Made by a program: the position numbers and the translations under genes. Source: Verrucomicrobiales bacterium (lineage in GTDB: Bacteria; Verrucomicrobiota; Verrucomicrobiia; Limisphaerales; J093). Taken from it: a stretch of DNA of 64,000 nt. Every line of letters begins with the position of its first letter. The stretch's first letter is position 1. The stretch spans positions 1 to 64,000 of the forward strand of contig JACKPV010000026.1 of the NCBI GenBank assembly GCA_024233305.1, given 5' to 3'. The notes below the pieces were generated by a model that saw nothing but the letters and a program-made list of their open reading frames with translations, was not told the DNA's origin and did no database searches. Positions 16,279 to 25,892 of the stretch are shown piece after piece.

Positions 16279-19200
16279 ATGGTGCATTCGTTCAGCCTAA
16301 CCTCGTCGGCTCTTGCATGCGCCATGTTTCTCGGTTCCGCCGGGATCGGGGCGGGGATTCGGGCCCAGGACCTGCGGGTCACGGGCATCCTCCGACCGGA
16401 CGATTCCTCGGTTGTGATTCAGCACGACGCGCGCTCCACGGCGTATTACCTCCTCCTGCGGGGACCGGCCCTGCCCGCCATTCAGCAACCCGTGGACGTG
16501 CGCCTCGGCGTGGACGGACCGGCGAGCCTGCAAGACCCCGCGGCTCCGGTGGAATCCGGGTTCTACCGCATCAGAGAAATTCCCCTGAATCGGCCGCGCG
16601 ACACTGATGGCGACGGGATCGACGACCTTTATGAGCTGCAGTTGCCGGACGATCTCGATCCCCTGGATCCCGGCGACGCCGGATTGGATCCCGACGGCAA
16701 CGGGCTGAGCTTTCTGGAGGAGTATCGTCAGGATCAGGGGGGCTTCACGCGGATTTCCCGGAGTTCGCCGGCCGCGGGAGAATCCGGAGTCGCGGTGACG
16801 CGCGAAACGGTGCTCGTTTTTGACCGGCCGTTGGCGGCAGGTACGGTGCTTGCCAACGGCGGGTTCTTTGCCTCCTTCGGTGACCGGCGGATTCTCAGCC
16901 GCATCGAGTTGTCCACCGACCGCACGACGGCCACCCTTTTCTACCTGGAGAATCTCCCGGCGGGCGCCCGGATCCGTGTGACCTTTGACGGGTTCGGCGT
17001 GCGTGACGCGCGGGGTTGGGAGGTGGACGGTGATGGGGACGGGCTGCCCGGCGGGGTCGGTCGGTTTGACTTCGACACCCTGAGTGTCACTCCGGTGGGA
17101 GCGACGGCGGTGGTCGGTCACGTTTTTGCCAGCGACCCGGTGTCCGACGGGCAGGGAGGTTTCGTGAACCGCCCCCTGGAGAACGCGATCATCACGGTCG
17201 ATGGGGCGGAGGAGACCTTGCGGACGGTGACGGATGCGGACGGTTTCTTCCGGTTGGAGCCGGCGCCGGCGGGGCGGTTCTTCGTGCATGTCGACGGTCG
17301 CACGGCGCTGGGCAGCGACTGGCCGGATGGCGCCTACTATCCGTTCGTAGGGAAGGCCTGGGAGGCCGTGGCCGGACGCAGCGACAATCCGGCGGGGGGG
17401 ACCGGCGAGGTCTTTCTGCCGCGGGTGGTGGCGGGAACGTTGCAGCCGGTCAGTGCCGCGCAGGAAACCACGATCACTTTCCCCGCAGAGACGCTCGCGG
17501 CGAACCCTGCCCTCGCGGGCGTCGAGGTCCGTGTCCCGGCCAATTCCCTGTTCTCGGACGACGGGACCCGCGGCGGGCGCGTCGGCATTGCGCCGGTGGC
17601 TCCCGACCGGCTTCCGGAGCCGCTTCCGGAAGGGCTTCGGTTTCCGCTGGTGATTACGATCCAAACCGACGGACCGCGGAACTTCGACCAGCCGGTTCCG
17701 GTGCGCTTTCCGAATCTGCCGGATCCCGACACCGGCGAGGTGCTGCCACCCGGGGCCCATACGGCGTTGTGGAGTTTTGATCACGACAAGGGTTTCTGGG
17801 AAGTCGTGGGTTCGATGACGGTGAGCCCGGATGGTCGTTTTGTGGAAACGGATCCGGGAGTGGGAGTGTTGCAGCCGGGCTGGCATGGCACGCGCCGCGG
17901 AACCAGCGGGGGAAGTCCGCCGCCCGATGGATGCGGGGGACAGAACTTCAACTACACCGCGTGCCGCTACGGCGGGGCGTTGAAGCCGGCCGGCGAGTAT
18001 ATCAAGAACGCGGCGAAGGTTCTCTCGAATCCGGCCGGCCCGACGAACAAGGACGCCCTCAAGCTGCTCACCGGTCTCAAGGGGATGACGGAGGCAGCCT
18101 CGGCGCGCAATCAATATTGTTTGGGGTGTTGCTATGCCTCCTTCGGATTCGAGGTTTGCGGGGCTTACGACGGGTTGCCCCGCCCGTTCGGCTTCGGGCG
18201 CCGGTCGGTCGGCTTGGCCGGCTACGCGCCTCCCGCTGAGTTGGATCAGGCTGAACTCGAGCTTGGGGCGATCCTCGAGGTGGCCGAACGGCACCGCCAG
18301 TTGTTGGAGGAACTCCTGTCCATTCTCGGAGCGGCTGCGTCGCCCGACGAACTCGCGCCGGCGGAGCGCGCCCTCTACTTCGCGAAGGAAACGGAGATTG
18401 CCGACCTGTTCCGGCCCCAGACCCAGGCGGCTTTCTACACCGCCGCCGTCGCGCTTGCCCAGAATGCCCTGGCGGAGGTCGCGTCGCTTCCTGCCGTTCC
18501 ACCCACCCAAAGTCAGGCGCGTTACCTGCTTACCGATCTCTCCACCGGCGTGGTTCGGCGCGGTATGACCGGCATCGGGGGCGCCCTTGACGGATTGATC
18601 CTGGCGCCGGATCGGGTCTATCAGTTGGAACTCTACTTCCCGGCGGAGGGGGATTACGCCTTCACCACGTTCGTCAGCGGGGCGAACGGGCGGCAGTTCG
18701 CCATCCCCACACCCGTTCGGCAGGCGGTTCCGTCGCTCGATACCGATCTGGACGGTCTCGCCGACGTGGCAGAGGTGATTGTAGGCACTCGCGTCGACCG
18801 GGCGGATACCGATGGCGACCTGGTTGCGGACGGCGCGGAATTGTTGAATGGCTCCGATCCGTTGGATGGTACCCCGGCGGAGATCGGCATTATCGCTGCG
18901 GCTGCAGTGGGCGCTCCGGTGCTGGACGTGTGTGCGGATGGCGATCGGGCCTACGTTGCGCTGGGGGATGCCGGGGTGGCGGTCGTGGAAGTGCCGTTGG
19001 GCGGAAATCCGACCGTGATTGCCCGGGTTGACACCCCGGGGCGGGCGCTCAGCGTGGCCTGTGGCGGGACGCATTTGGCGGTGGCGGACGAGGCCGGCGG
19101 CTTGGCCGTGGTGGACATTTCGGACCCGCCTGCCGCGCGCCTTGTGCATCAACTCCTCGGATTGGCCTCCGCGACGGTGGTTGCCACGGATTCGGACACA

Positions 19201-21651
19201 GCGTTCGTCGGGACCAAGGACGGGCGCCTCGTGGCGGTGCGGTTGGAGAGCGGGACCCCCATGGGGGAACTGGGCCTGACACAGGCCATTCTGGACGTGG
19301 TGCTCTATCGCGACCTCGTGCTCGTCGCCACCGCGAATTCCCTCTTTGTGGTTCGCCAACGTGAGGATGGCCTGGAACTCCTCGGTTCGCGGCGTCTGGG
19401 CTCCATTGCCGAGGGATTGACCGACCGTCGCCGGTTGGGCGTCGCCGGTAACCTTGCCTATGTGACGTCCTATCCCGGCTACGCGGTGGTGGACCTGGCC
19501 GACCCTGCCGCCCCCGCGCTCGTTGGCGACGCGGTCGAGCACGGCCCCAACTCCTTCAAGCAGATCCTGCCGACCGGTTCCGGTTTGGGGGTGGCGGCCG
19601 TGGGCATCAACCCCCGCGACGACGGCACCCACGACATCTGGCTGTACGATGTGCGCGATCCCGAGAACCGAACGGAGTTCGTGACGGAGTTCCCGACCCC
19701 CGGCATCACGCGGTCACTGGCGCTGCATCGCGGGCAGGTTCTCGCTGCCGATGGAGACGGCGGGTTGTTGGTTTTCAACTACCTGGCCGCCGACACGGGC
19801 GGAGCGCCTCCCACGGTCCGGTTGGAGGCGACCTTCCCGCTGGATCCGCCGCGGGCGGAGAGCGGCACCTATGCCGCCTTGATCGCCGAGGCGGCGGATG
19901 ATGTGCTGGTTCGGGAGGTCGAGTTCCATATGGATGGCAACCGGGTGGCGATCGATGTGGGTTATCCGTTCGAGTATCGTTTTCGGGTGCCAACCCTCAC
20001 CGCCGAGAAATCCACCTTCACCGTTCGAGTGCGGGCCATTGACACCGGGGGGAACGCCACCTGGAGCGATCCGGCGGTGATCGCCATTGTCCCCGACGCC
20101 ACCCCGCCCCGGGTCCGTCCGGCGGCGCCGACCGCAAGCGGTTACGGGGTTTCGCTGGAGTCGGTCGAGGTGCTGCTCAGCGAGCCCGTTGACGCGGCCA
20201 GTCTCGCGGGCGGAACATTCGTTCTCCGGGAGATCGGCCCGGATCGAGTGCCGGGCACCGCGGATGACGTGCCGGTCAACGGTTCGATTGACTATGCCGA
20301 CGGAGCGCGGAGCGCTGCGTTGCGGTTTGCCAATCCGCTGCCGGGCGGGCGCTACGTAGCCACGGTGCGGACCAACCTGGTCGATCTGGCGGGCAATCCT
20401 CTGGCCAACGATGTGCGCTGGCAGTTCGAGGTGGTGTCCGGGGTGGACTCCGACGGTGACGGGTTGACGGACGAATTCGAGATTGCCAACCAGTTGGATC
20501 CGACGAGTCCTGACGAGAACCACAACGGCATTCCTGATGCCCTCGAGGACTTCGACGGGGAAGGCGTCACGAACGGGGAGGAGATGCTGTTGGGCACGAA
20601 TCCGCGGCTGGCCCGGACGTTCGACAACGTCCTGGACCGCGATCTCGACCGGGACGGGGACTGGCTGACGGATCTTCGGGAGCTGGGTTTGGGGACCGAC
20701 TGGACCCGTCGGGATACGGATGGGGATGGGTGGAACGACGAGATCGAGGTGACCACCGGGGATTCGCCCATCTTCCGCAACGCTTTCTTGAAGGGCGTCC
20801 GCCTGGCTGGCGGGGGAGGGCTCCTGCGGTTGCAGGGACCGCAATTCCGCGCGGCGGAAGGGGACGTGCTCCGGATGGGCGTGGGTCAGGCGTCGCCGGT
20901 CAGTGCCCCGGGCCACGTCCTGCGCTTGGCGGGCCCCAACGAAAACGGGCATTCCATTGTCGCCGCCGTGCCGCCGGTGAGAGTCCGCCGGTTCGAGGTG
21001 CAAGCCGGGGACCTGACCCCCTACGAACTCCCCCGGGAAGGCGCCTTCGTCATCGAGGCGGAGGACTTCAACCACGGGGGCGGAGAGCATCTGCCGTTGG
21101 CCAGTGTCATGCCTTATGCCGGCGGCGCCTACCGCAATCTGGTGGCGGTGGAAGGCGTGGATTACCTCAACGGGGACGCCGTGGAATCCCCGCCCTATCG
21201 TCCGCTTCCCGGACCCGCCAACATTGATCTTGCCGAGAATCTCCTCGCCCTGCATGCGCGGCAAAGGCCGGGTTGGAATGTGGCGGAGAACTTCCTCGTG
21301 GGCTCGCCGGCGGCGGGGGATTGGCTGCAGTTCACCCGGCTCATCCCCGCGGGCGACTATTGGGTGTGGGCGGCGCTGTCCTCGCGCAGCGCCGGGGTCG
21401 GCCAGCTTCAGGGAACACTGGAACGGGTCACGGGGGAGCCGGGCGCCGTGAACCCTCCCCGTGGTTTGCTCGGCGCTTTCGACGCCCCGGGGTCCGGCGC
21501 GACCGGAGCCAACGCGCTCGTGTTGTTGCGCGATCCGGCGGGCGAACCCGTCACGGTGACGGTGGACCAACCCGCCACCACGCTCCGCTACAACCTCTCG
21601 CGGGGCGACCTGGACTGGTTGGTGTTGATTCCCGTTACCGCCGCTCCCTGA
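16279..21651 (+). CDS. Giant secreted mosaic protein (TSP3, Big_5, LVIVD propeller, CBM-like)
   Basis: 1790 residues with a signal peptide (LTSSALACAMFLGSAGIGAG). In order: calcium-binding TSP3-like repeat (DTDGDGIDDLYELQLPDDLD, about 112-150); a Big_5/SbsA Ig-like domain (about 155-270); a carboxypeptidase-regulatory-like domain (about 275-345); a beta-rich region (about 385-540); a cysteine-rich stretch (CLGCCYASFGFEVCG, near 615); another TSP3 segment (about 815-870); an LVIVD-type propeller (about 875-1170); Ig-like domains (about 1180-1385); a second TSP3 block (DSDGDGLTDEFE ... DTDGDGWNDEIE, about 1390-1490); and a C-terminal carbohydrate-binding-like domain (FVIEAEDFNHGGGEHLPL, about 1590-1790). 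No catalytic domain is recognised. AAGAAGG upstream supports the ATG. Likely cell-surface or secreted, binding polymers. Confidence 0.88.
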   Translation: MVHSFSLTSSALACAMFLGSAGIGAGIRAQDLRVTGILRPDDSSVVIQHDARSTAYYLLLRGPALPAIQQPVDVRLGVDGPASLQDPAAPVESGFYRIREIPLNRPRDTDGDGIDDLYELQLPDDLDPLDPGDAGLDPDGNGLSFLEEYRQDQGGFTRISRSSPAAGESGVAVTRETVLVFDRPLAAGTVLANGGFFASFGDRRILSRIELSTDRTTATLFYLENLPAGARIRVTFDGFGVRDARGWEVDGDGDGLPGGVGRFDFDTLSVTPVGATAVVGHVFASDPVSDGQGGFVNRPLENAIITVDGAEETLRTVTDADGFFRLEPAPAGRFFVHVDGRTALGSDWPDGAYYPFVGKAWEAVAGRSDNPAGGTGEVFLPRVVAGTLQPVSAAQETTITFPAETLAANPALAGVEVRVPANSLFSDDGTRGGRVGIAPVAPDRLPEPLPEGLRFPLVITIQTDGPRNFDQPVPVRFPNLPDPDTGEVLPPGAHTALWSFDHDKGFWEVVGSMTVSPDGRFVETDPGVGVLQPGWHGTRRGTSGGSPPPDGCGGQNFNYTACRYGGALKPAGEYIKNAAKVLSNPAGPTNKDALKLLTGLKGMTEAASARNQYCLGCCYASFGFEVCGAYDGLPRPFGFGRRSVGLAGYAPPAELDQAELELGAILEVAERHRQLLEELLSILGAAASPDELAPAERALYFAKETEIADLFRPQTQAAFYTAAVALAQNALAEVASLPAVPPTQSQARYLLTDLSTGVVRRGMTGIGGALDGLILAPDRVYQLELYFPAEGDYAFTTFVSGANGRQFAIPTPVRQAVPSLDTDLDGLADVAEVIVGTRVDRADTDGDLVADGAELLNGSDPLDGTPAEIGIIAAAAVGAPVLDVCADGDRAYVALGDAGVAVVEVPLGGNPTVIARVDTPGRALSVACGGTHLAVADEAGGLAVVDISDPPAARLVHQLLGLASATVVATDSDTAFVGTKDGRLVAVRLESGTPMGELGLTQAILDVVLYRDLVLVATANSLFVVRQREDGLELLGSRRLGSIAEGLTDRRRLGVAGNLAYVTSYPGYAVVDLADPAAPALVGDAVEHGPNSFKQILPTGSGLGVAAVGINPRDDGTHDIWLYDVRDPENRTEFVTEFPTPGITRSLALHRGQVLAADGDGGLLVFNYLAADTGGAPPTVRLEATFPLDPPRAESGTYAALIAEAADDVLVREVEFHMDGNRVAIDVGYPFEYRFRVPTLTAEKSTFTVRVRAIDTGGNATWSDPAVIAIVPDATPPRVRPAAPTASGYGVSLESVEVLLSEPVDAASLAGGTFVLREIGPDRVPGTADDVPVNGSIDYADGARSAALRFANPLPGGRYVATVRTNLVDLAGNPLANDVRWQFEVVSGVDSDGDGLTDEFEIANQLDPTSPDENHNGIPDALEDFDGEGVTNGEEMLLGTNPRLARTFDNVLDRDLDRDGDWLTDLRELGLGTDWTRRDTDGDGWNDEIEVTTGDSPIFRNAFLKGVRLAGGGGLLRLQGPQFRAAEGDVLRMGVGQASPVSAPGHVLRLAGPNENGHSIVAAVPPVRVRRFEVQAGDLTPYELPREGAFVIEAEDFNHGGGEHLPLASVMPYAGGAYRNLVAVEGVDYLNGDAVESPPYRPLPGPANIDLAENLLALHARQRPGWNVAENFLVGSPAAGDWLQFTRLIPAGDYWVWAALSSRSAGVGQLQGTLERVTGEPGAVNPPRGLLGAFDAPGSGATGANALVLLRDPAGEPVTVTVDQPATTLRYNLSRGDLDWLVLIPVTAAP

Positions 21652-21712
21652 CGTTCTCCGGATCGAAGCCACTGATGCGATTTCTTTGCTGTTGAAACCC
21701 CCTCGAACTCCA

Positions 21713-22915
21713 ATGAAACACCGATCGTGCCCCCCCTCCTGGCGCCCGTCCGCCGGTGCCTTCGTGGCGCTAACGCTGCTCGCGGGTCGCCTCTGGAGCC
21801 AGACCCCCTCCGTCGTTTTCGACTGCGGCTCCACCGGTGAGTTGGGCGACGTCGTCATCGACGCGCCGACCCTCATCGCGTTGCCTCCCGATGGGATCCT
21901 CCACTACCGCAGCCTGCACGTGCAGTCGGGCGGCAGTGTTTCGTTCATCAAGAACGCCGCCAACACCCCGGTGTACATCCTCTCGCAGGGGGATGTGACC
22001 ATCGAAGGGGTGCTCATCGTGGCGGGGGGCAACAGCGGGGGTTCGGCGGGCCCCGGATTGGGTGGCCCGGGTGGCTTTGATGGCGGGCAGCACGCTTCGG
22101 GGGAGGCTCCTCCGGGTGACGGACGCGGACCGGGCGGCGGCCGCGCGGGAAACGATGGAAGCGCCAGCGCGGCGGACAGTGCGGGCAGTGCCGGTTTCCT
22201 GGACACCGGCGTATCCGCCGGCTCGAATCGCGTCGGGCCGGCGTACGGCAATCCCGCGCTCATTCCCCTGCTGGGGGGTTCTGGAGGGGGCGGAACACCG
22301 ACCTACGGTGGCGGCGGCGGCGGTGGCGCGCTGCTGCTGGCATCGAACACGCGAATCGTCTTTGCGGGAGGGAGCGCCTCCGTCGACGCCAGTGGTGGAT
22401 CGAATACCGGCGCATGGAACGGAGGCAGCGGGGGGGCGGTCAAACTGGTGGCGCCGCACGTTACCGGTCCGACGCGGATCAACGTGTCGAGTCGCGCCGG
22501 GAGCGGTTCGCCGGGTCGGGTGCGGGTGGACGCCGCCGACTTCTCAGGCTGGCAGGGGGGCGCCGTGAGCCCGGGCCGTTCGCTCAGTTATGGATCGATG
22601 CTGGCAACGGGACTGGAGGGCGACCTGCCGCGCTTGGAACTCGTCAGCGTCGGTGGCCGCAACCTCCCTGAAGGCAGTGTGGCGAACGGCTTCATCCTGC
22701 TTCCCAATGGCAGCGCTGAGGAACAGGCGGTGGTGATCCGCGCCCACAATTTCGGCACCCAGGTGCCGGTCAACGTCGTCGTGTCCCCCGACAACGGGGC
22801 CACGTTCATGTTCCCCGGCGTGATCGACAACCGCGCGGAAAACCCCGCCACCGCCACGATCACCGCCACCATGCCGGCGAACACACCGGTCAACGTCTAC
22901 GTCTGGACCCGCTGA
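21713..22915 (+). CDS. Secreted glycine-rich protein of unknown function
   Basis: About 400 residues. After a signal peptide (FVALTLLAGRLWSQ) the region to about residue 80 is hydrophobic-beta (VVIDAPTLIALPPDGILHYR ... VYILSQGDVTIEGVLIVAGG), then a Gly/Ser-rich segment (about 90-260, with GGSGGGGTPTYGGGGGGGAL) and a beta-rich end. The pattern resembles glycine-rich passenger-like exoproteins of Planctomycetes and Verrucomicrobia. ATG 21713 is preferred to TTG 21686 because the signal peptide starts there. It follows the giant secreted protein by about 60 bp on the same strand and may share its transcript. Confidence 0.75.
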   Translation: MKHRSCPPSWRPSAGAFVALTLLAGRLWSQTPSVVFDCGSTGELGDVVIDAPTLIALPPDGILHYRSLHVQSGGSVSFIKNAANTPVYILSQGDVTIEGVLIVAGGNSGGSAGPGLGGPGGFDGGQHASGEAPPGDGRGPGGGRAGNDGSASAADSAGSAGFLDTGVSAGSNRVGPAYGNPALIPLLGGSGGGGTPTYGGGGGGGALLLASNTRIVFAGGSASVDASGGSNTGAWNGGSGGAVKLVAPHVTGPTRINVSSRAGSGSPGRVRVDAADFSGWQGGAVSPGRSLSYGSMLATGLEGDLPRLELVSVGGRNLPEGSVANGFILLPNGSAEEQAVVIRAHNFGTQVPVNVVVSPDNGATFMFPGVIDNRAENPATATITATMPANTPVNVYVWTR

Positions 22916-22967
22916 ACTTCCCGCCCGTACCGCGGCGCGTCAGGCCGGGGCCGGGGTCCCTCCAGCA

Positions 22968-23002
22968 TTGTCTGCCTGCCGGACCACGGGCAGATTCGCT
23001 CT
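22968..23002 (+). promoter_or_regulatory. Promoter of rfaE2, leaderless geometry
   Basis: TTGTCT (22968-22973), 17 bp spacer, CAGATT (22991-22996), then six bases to the GTG start. No ribosome-binding site. Confidence 0.42.
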
Positions 23003-23497
23003 GTGGACTTTCGTGACAAGATTCTGTCCGGCGACGGGTTGGCTAACTGGCGCGCCCAGCTCCGGGCTGAGGGGCGGCGGTTGGTGGCGACCAACGGCTG
23101 TTTCGATTTGCTGCACCTCGGGCATGTCACCTACCTCGAAGCGGCGCGCAGGCTCGGGGACGCGCTGCTGGTCGGCGTGAACAGCGATGCCTCGGTGCGG
23201 GCGCTGAAGGGTCCCGACCGTCCGCTCAACGCCGAGCAGGATCGCGCCGCCGTGGTCGCCGCGCTGGAATCCGTTTCGGCCGTCTGCATCTTTCCCGAAC
23301 GCGAAGCCCTCGCCTTCCTGGAGCGGACGACCCCGGACATCTACGTCAAGGGCGGGGACTACACCGTGGACACGATCAACCAGACGGAGCGGCGGTTGAT
23401 CGAGTCGATTGGCGGACGGGTGGTGGTGCTTGGCGGGGTGCCGGGGCGGTCGACCACGCGGTTGCTCCATCGCTTGCAGGGCGGCGCGCTTACTTGA
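23003..23497 (+). CDS. rfaE2: D-glycero-beta-D-manno-heptose 1-phosphate adenylyltransferase
   Basis: Transfers AMP to heptose 1-phosphate, giving ADP-heptose for the lipopolysaccharide inner core. The 164-residue cytidylyltransferase-fold protein has TNGCFDLLHLGHVTYLE (HxGH motif), VGVNSDASVRALKGPDRP and VKGGDY, matching the stand-alone C-terminal half of E. coli HldE. The kinase half (hldA) is not nearby. The GTG start fits the promoter geometry. It converges on the nucleoside hydrolase gene with an 8 bp 3' overlap. Its presence implies heptose-containing LPS. Confidence 0.94.
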   Translation: MDFRDKILSGDGLANWRAQLRAEGRRLVATNGCFDLLHLGHVTYLEAARRLGDALLVGVNSDASVRALKGPDRPLNAEQDRAAVVAALESVSAVCIFPEREALAFLERTTPDIYVKGGDYTVDTINQTERRLIESIGGRVVVLGGVPGRSTTRLLHRLQGGALT

Positions 23498-24482
23498 CAA
23501 GCCGGTCGGCGAGATGCCGGTGATAGGCCGGCAGGTCCTTCCATGTCGTGGCCACGCGCAACCGGTTGCCGCGTTCGTTGATCCGCGTGAACCCGTCGTC
23601 AGTGACGAGGATGTTCAGCGGCTCGATCCCTGCCAGCGCCTCGCTGTAGGCGAGATAAACCGCGACCGTGTCGAAGAGCGTGCTGGACTGCCTCCCGGCC
23701 TGGTCCTTGCGGTTCGCTTCGAGCCAGATCCGGTAATTCTCCATGATCGCGACCGGGATGGCCGCCTTCGAGTCGCGTACCCGGGCATAATCCGCGCCCG
23801 TGAGCTGCACCATGCCGCAGGTGTCCAGCGGTGTGATGGTGGCAGGCCAGGCGGCGGACAACGCCAGCTGGCAGGCCTTCGCATCCGCGCGGACGTTGTA
23901 TTCGGGCGAGATCTGGTCGCTGTTGCCGTAGCCCTTGCGGACGCTGCCGTGCATGCCCACAAAACGGGCCTTCGCCGCAATGCGCGGTTCGCGCCGCAAG
24001 GCCTCGGCGACATTCGGCATGGGCCCGATGGCAATCAGGGTCACGGGCTCCGGGGACTCCATGATCAGGTCAATCATCGCCTGCACCCCGTCCGGGAAGA
24101 TGCGACCAGGATAGGTGTTCAGGTTGTAGCCGGCCGCCCAGGCGGCCTGGCGACCGTCCCCGGTGGCGTTGACGTCCATTCCGATCCCCACGGGGACGTC
24201 GGTCCGGCCGGCTCGTTCGAGGAACTTCGCGATGAGCCGGGCGCGGTAGAGGTTCTTCCCCTGGTCGCCCACGACGAGTTTCAGGCTGAGTTCGGGGCAG
24301 TTCAGCAACATTCCCAGAGCCCAGGTGTCATCAATGTCATCGCCGATGTCGGTATCCAGAATGACCGGAACGGGGCGCGCATCGGCGGCGCGGCTTGGTG
24401 TGGCGGCGAAACCGGCGGCCAGGGCGAGTGCCAGCAGGGAGCGCAGGAACCGGCGGAGCGGGAGCGAGGGTGTGGTTTGCAT
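23490..24482 (-). CDS. Inosine/uridine-preferring nucleoside hydrolase, exported
   Basis: Hydrolyses the N-glycosidic bond of nucleosides. The 330-residue protein has an N-terminal signal peptide (RRFLRSLLALALAAGFAATP, cleaved near SRA), then the calcium-binding DTDIGDDIDDTWALGM motif of the family, MDVNATGD, LIAIGPMPNVAEAL and VGMHGSVRKGYGN, and late NILVTDDGF. Export implies salvage of extracellular or periplasmic nucleosides, or a sugar-like substrate. The true start is 24482; the frame is open far upstream but that stretch has no family match. A TTGCAT/16/CAGAAT promoter ends six bases before the ATG. Confidence 0.92.
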   Translation of the reverse strand: MQTTPSLPLRRFLRSLLALALAAGFAATPSRAADARPVPVILDTDIGDDIDDTWALGMLLNCPELSLKLVVGDQGKNLYRARLIAKFLERAGRTDVPVGIGMDVNATGDGRQAAWAAGYNLNTYPGRIFPDGVQAMIDLIMESPEPVTLIAIGPMPNVAEALRREPRIAAKARFVGMHGSVRKGYGNSDQISPEYNVRADAKACQLALSAAWPATITPLDTCGMVQLTGADYARVRDSKAAIPVAIMENYRIWLEANRKDQAGRQSSTLFDTVAVYLAYSEALAGIEPLNILVTDDGFTRINERGNRLRVATTWKDLPAYHRHLADRLVK

Positions 24483-24516
24483 GGATGGATTCTGGGAGAA
24501 CGTCGCCGCGATGCAA
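24483..24516 (-). promoter_or_regulatory. Promoter of the nucleoside hydrolase, leaderless geometry
   Basis: On the minus strand TTGCAT (24511-24516), 16 bp spacer, CAGAAT (24489-24494), then six bases to ATG 24482. Confidence 0.45.
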
Positions 24517-24780
24517 CGTCCTTCTCGCCGCCTGGCGAGGGTAACCGAGGACTCCTCGGCGTGCGGTCCCGCCGGTTCCGACCGGCAGTCACCTTTCGGA
24601 GAATCGTCGCTCCGGGCGACAGGTGTCCGGATCCCCACTGAAATCCGCGCCGACTGCACCTCCGCGGCGGCGATCCCCCGAGTGGTCACGGCCAGGGCGG
24701 GATGGCCGCGGCTTCGGTCGGGTTCGGGAACGGCGCGTTGCCCGTTGCGTCCCGCCAGCCGGTCGGACCTGTTGCCGGAC
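24517..24780. other. Intergenic region between divergent genes, nothing recognised
   Basis: Lies between the promoters of the nucleoside hydrolase (minus strand) and the SphA-like gene (plus strand). Open frames here look like composition artefacts; no repeat or RNA structure was recognised. Confidence 0.5.
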
Positions 24781-24809
24781 TTAACTTTGCCATTTTTCAT
24801 GGTTATAGT
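24781..24809 (+). promoter_or_regulatory. Sigma-70-like promoter of the SphA-like gene
   Basis: TTAACT (24781-24786), 17 bp AT-rich spacer, TATAGT (24804-24809), conspicuous in otherwise GC-rich sequence. It leaves a leader of about 70 nt before ATG 24886, unlike the leaderless genes. Confidence 0.55.
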
Positions 24810-24885
24810 TTGATGTCCAAGCCATCGGCAATGCTGATGACGCTTGACGGGCTGGCGCCGGCCGGGATGAATACAGGGCGTTACC

Positions 24886-25785
24886 ATGATGACAACCTCC
24901 TTATCCACCGGTGGAAAACGGGCGGGCGCGTTGGCGGTGTCCCTCTTGTGCGGCATCGCGGCGCAGGCCCAGTTTCAGGGCAACTACCCGATTGGCGTCG
25001 AGGGCCTGAAGGGCGGCACGCTGCCCCCGCCGGGCCTCTATCTCCGGGACTACAACCTGTTCTATTTCAGCGACCGGTTGAACGACCGGGACGGGAACGA
25101 GATCCCGATCGACTTCGAGGCGTTTGGTTACGCGAACGCCATCCGCCCGGTGTGGATCACGTCGTGGCAGGTTCTCGGGGGCTACTACGGGATGGATGTC
25201 CTGGTGCCGCTAATCTACAAAGACGTCTCAGCGCCCGGCGCCATCGATTCCGAGTTTAACGTCGGCGACATCTTCGTCGAGCCGATCACCTTGTCCTGGC
25301 ACTGGAAGCAGGCGGATCTTGGTGTGGGATACGGATTCTGGGCGCCGACGGGCTATTTCGACCCACCAGCGAACACGGGGCAAGGGGCATGGGCCCACAT
25401 GATGACGCTCGGGGGCACGGTGTATGCCGATACGAACAAAACGTGGGCGGTGAGCGCGCTCGCCCGTTACGAGATCAACTACGAAAACGGAGATCTGCAA
25501 ATCACGCCGGGCAACACCCTCTCCCTCGAGTGGAGCGTGAGCAAGACGCTGGCGAAGTTCTACGACGTGGGAATCGTGGGCTACTGGCAGCAGCAGACCA
25601 CCGAGGATTCCGGTCCCGGTCGCCGGACGGATGCGCTGGACAGCGTGGTCGCGGTGGGACCCGAGGTGAGTATCTTCTGTCCGAAATGGAAGCTGTTTAC
25701 CTCGCTGCGGTACAACTACGAGGTGTTCGCCGCGGACCGTCCGCAGGGGCACACCGTCACCCTGACATTGACCAAGATCTTCTGA
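24886..25785 (+). CDS. SphA-like outer-membrane protein (phenol MetA-degradation family)
   Basis: A 299-residue predicted beta-barrel. It has a signal peptide ending near AAQAQF, then EGLKGGTLPPPGLYLRDYN, the opening typical of PF13557 (SphA/meta-pathway outer-membrane proteins), alternating beta strands with aromatic girdles (LSWHWKQADLGVGYGFWAPT, WSVSKTLAKFYDVGIVGYWQ) and a C-terminal strand ending in F (LTLTKIF), the usual barrel-insertion signal. Family members are associated with uptake of hydrophobic compounds; the substrate here is unknown and no degradation genes are adjacent. The gene has its own AT-rich promoter. Confidence 0.88.
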   Translation: MMTTSLSTGGKRAGALAVSLLCGIAAQAQFQGNYPIGVEGLKGGTLPPPGLYLRDYNLFYFSDRLNDRDGNEIPIDFEAFGYANAIRPVWITSWQVLGGYYGMDVLVPLIYKDVSAPGAIDSEFNVGDIFVEPITLSWHWKQADLGVGYGFWAPTGYFDPPANTGQGAWAHMMTLGGTVYADTNKTWAVSALARYEINYENGDLQITPGNTLSLEWSVSKTLAKFYDVGIVGYWQQQTTEDSGPGRRTDALDSVVAVGPEVSIFCPKWKLFTSLRYNYEVFAADRPQGHTVTLTLTKIF

Positions 25786-25892
25786 CGAACGGCGCGTTGG
25801 CTTTCCCGCCGGGTTCCTTCATGCTGGTCTGCACGCCGGGATCGGTATCCTGGTGACGCCGGGAAACCGGTGGCAACGACGGGTCGGCAGGC

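Noticed and set aside
16297..19632. Long open frame of about 1100 codons on the minus strand opposite the giant secreted protein
   Set aside because: Antisense frame kept open by high third-position GC; no domain, no signal, and the plus-strand frame has clear domains. Similar long antisense frames opposite uvrC, the OPT carrier and argJ were rejected for the same reason.
25786..25892. Possible fluoride riboswitch in front of crcB
   Set aside because: The region was inspected for the crcB RNA motif (GGNGAUGG core, AACCGCC-like and terminal GAUGRCUCCU segments); none could be matched.
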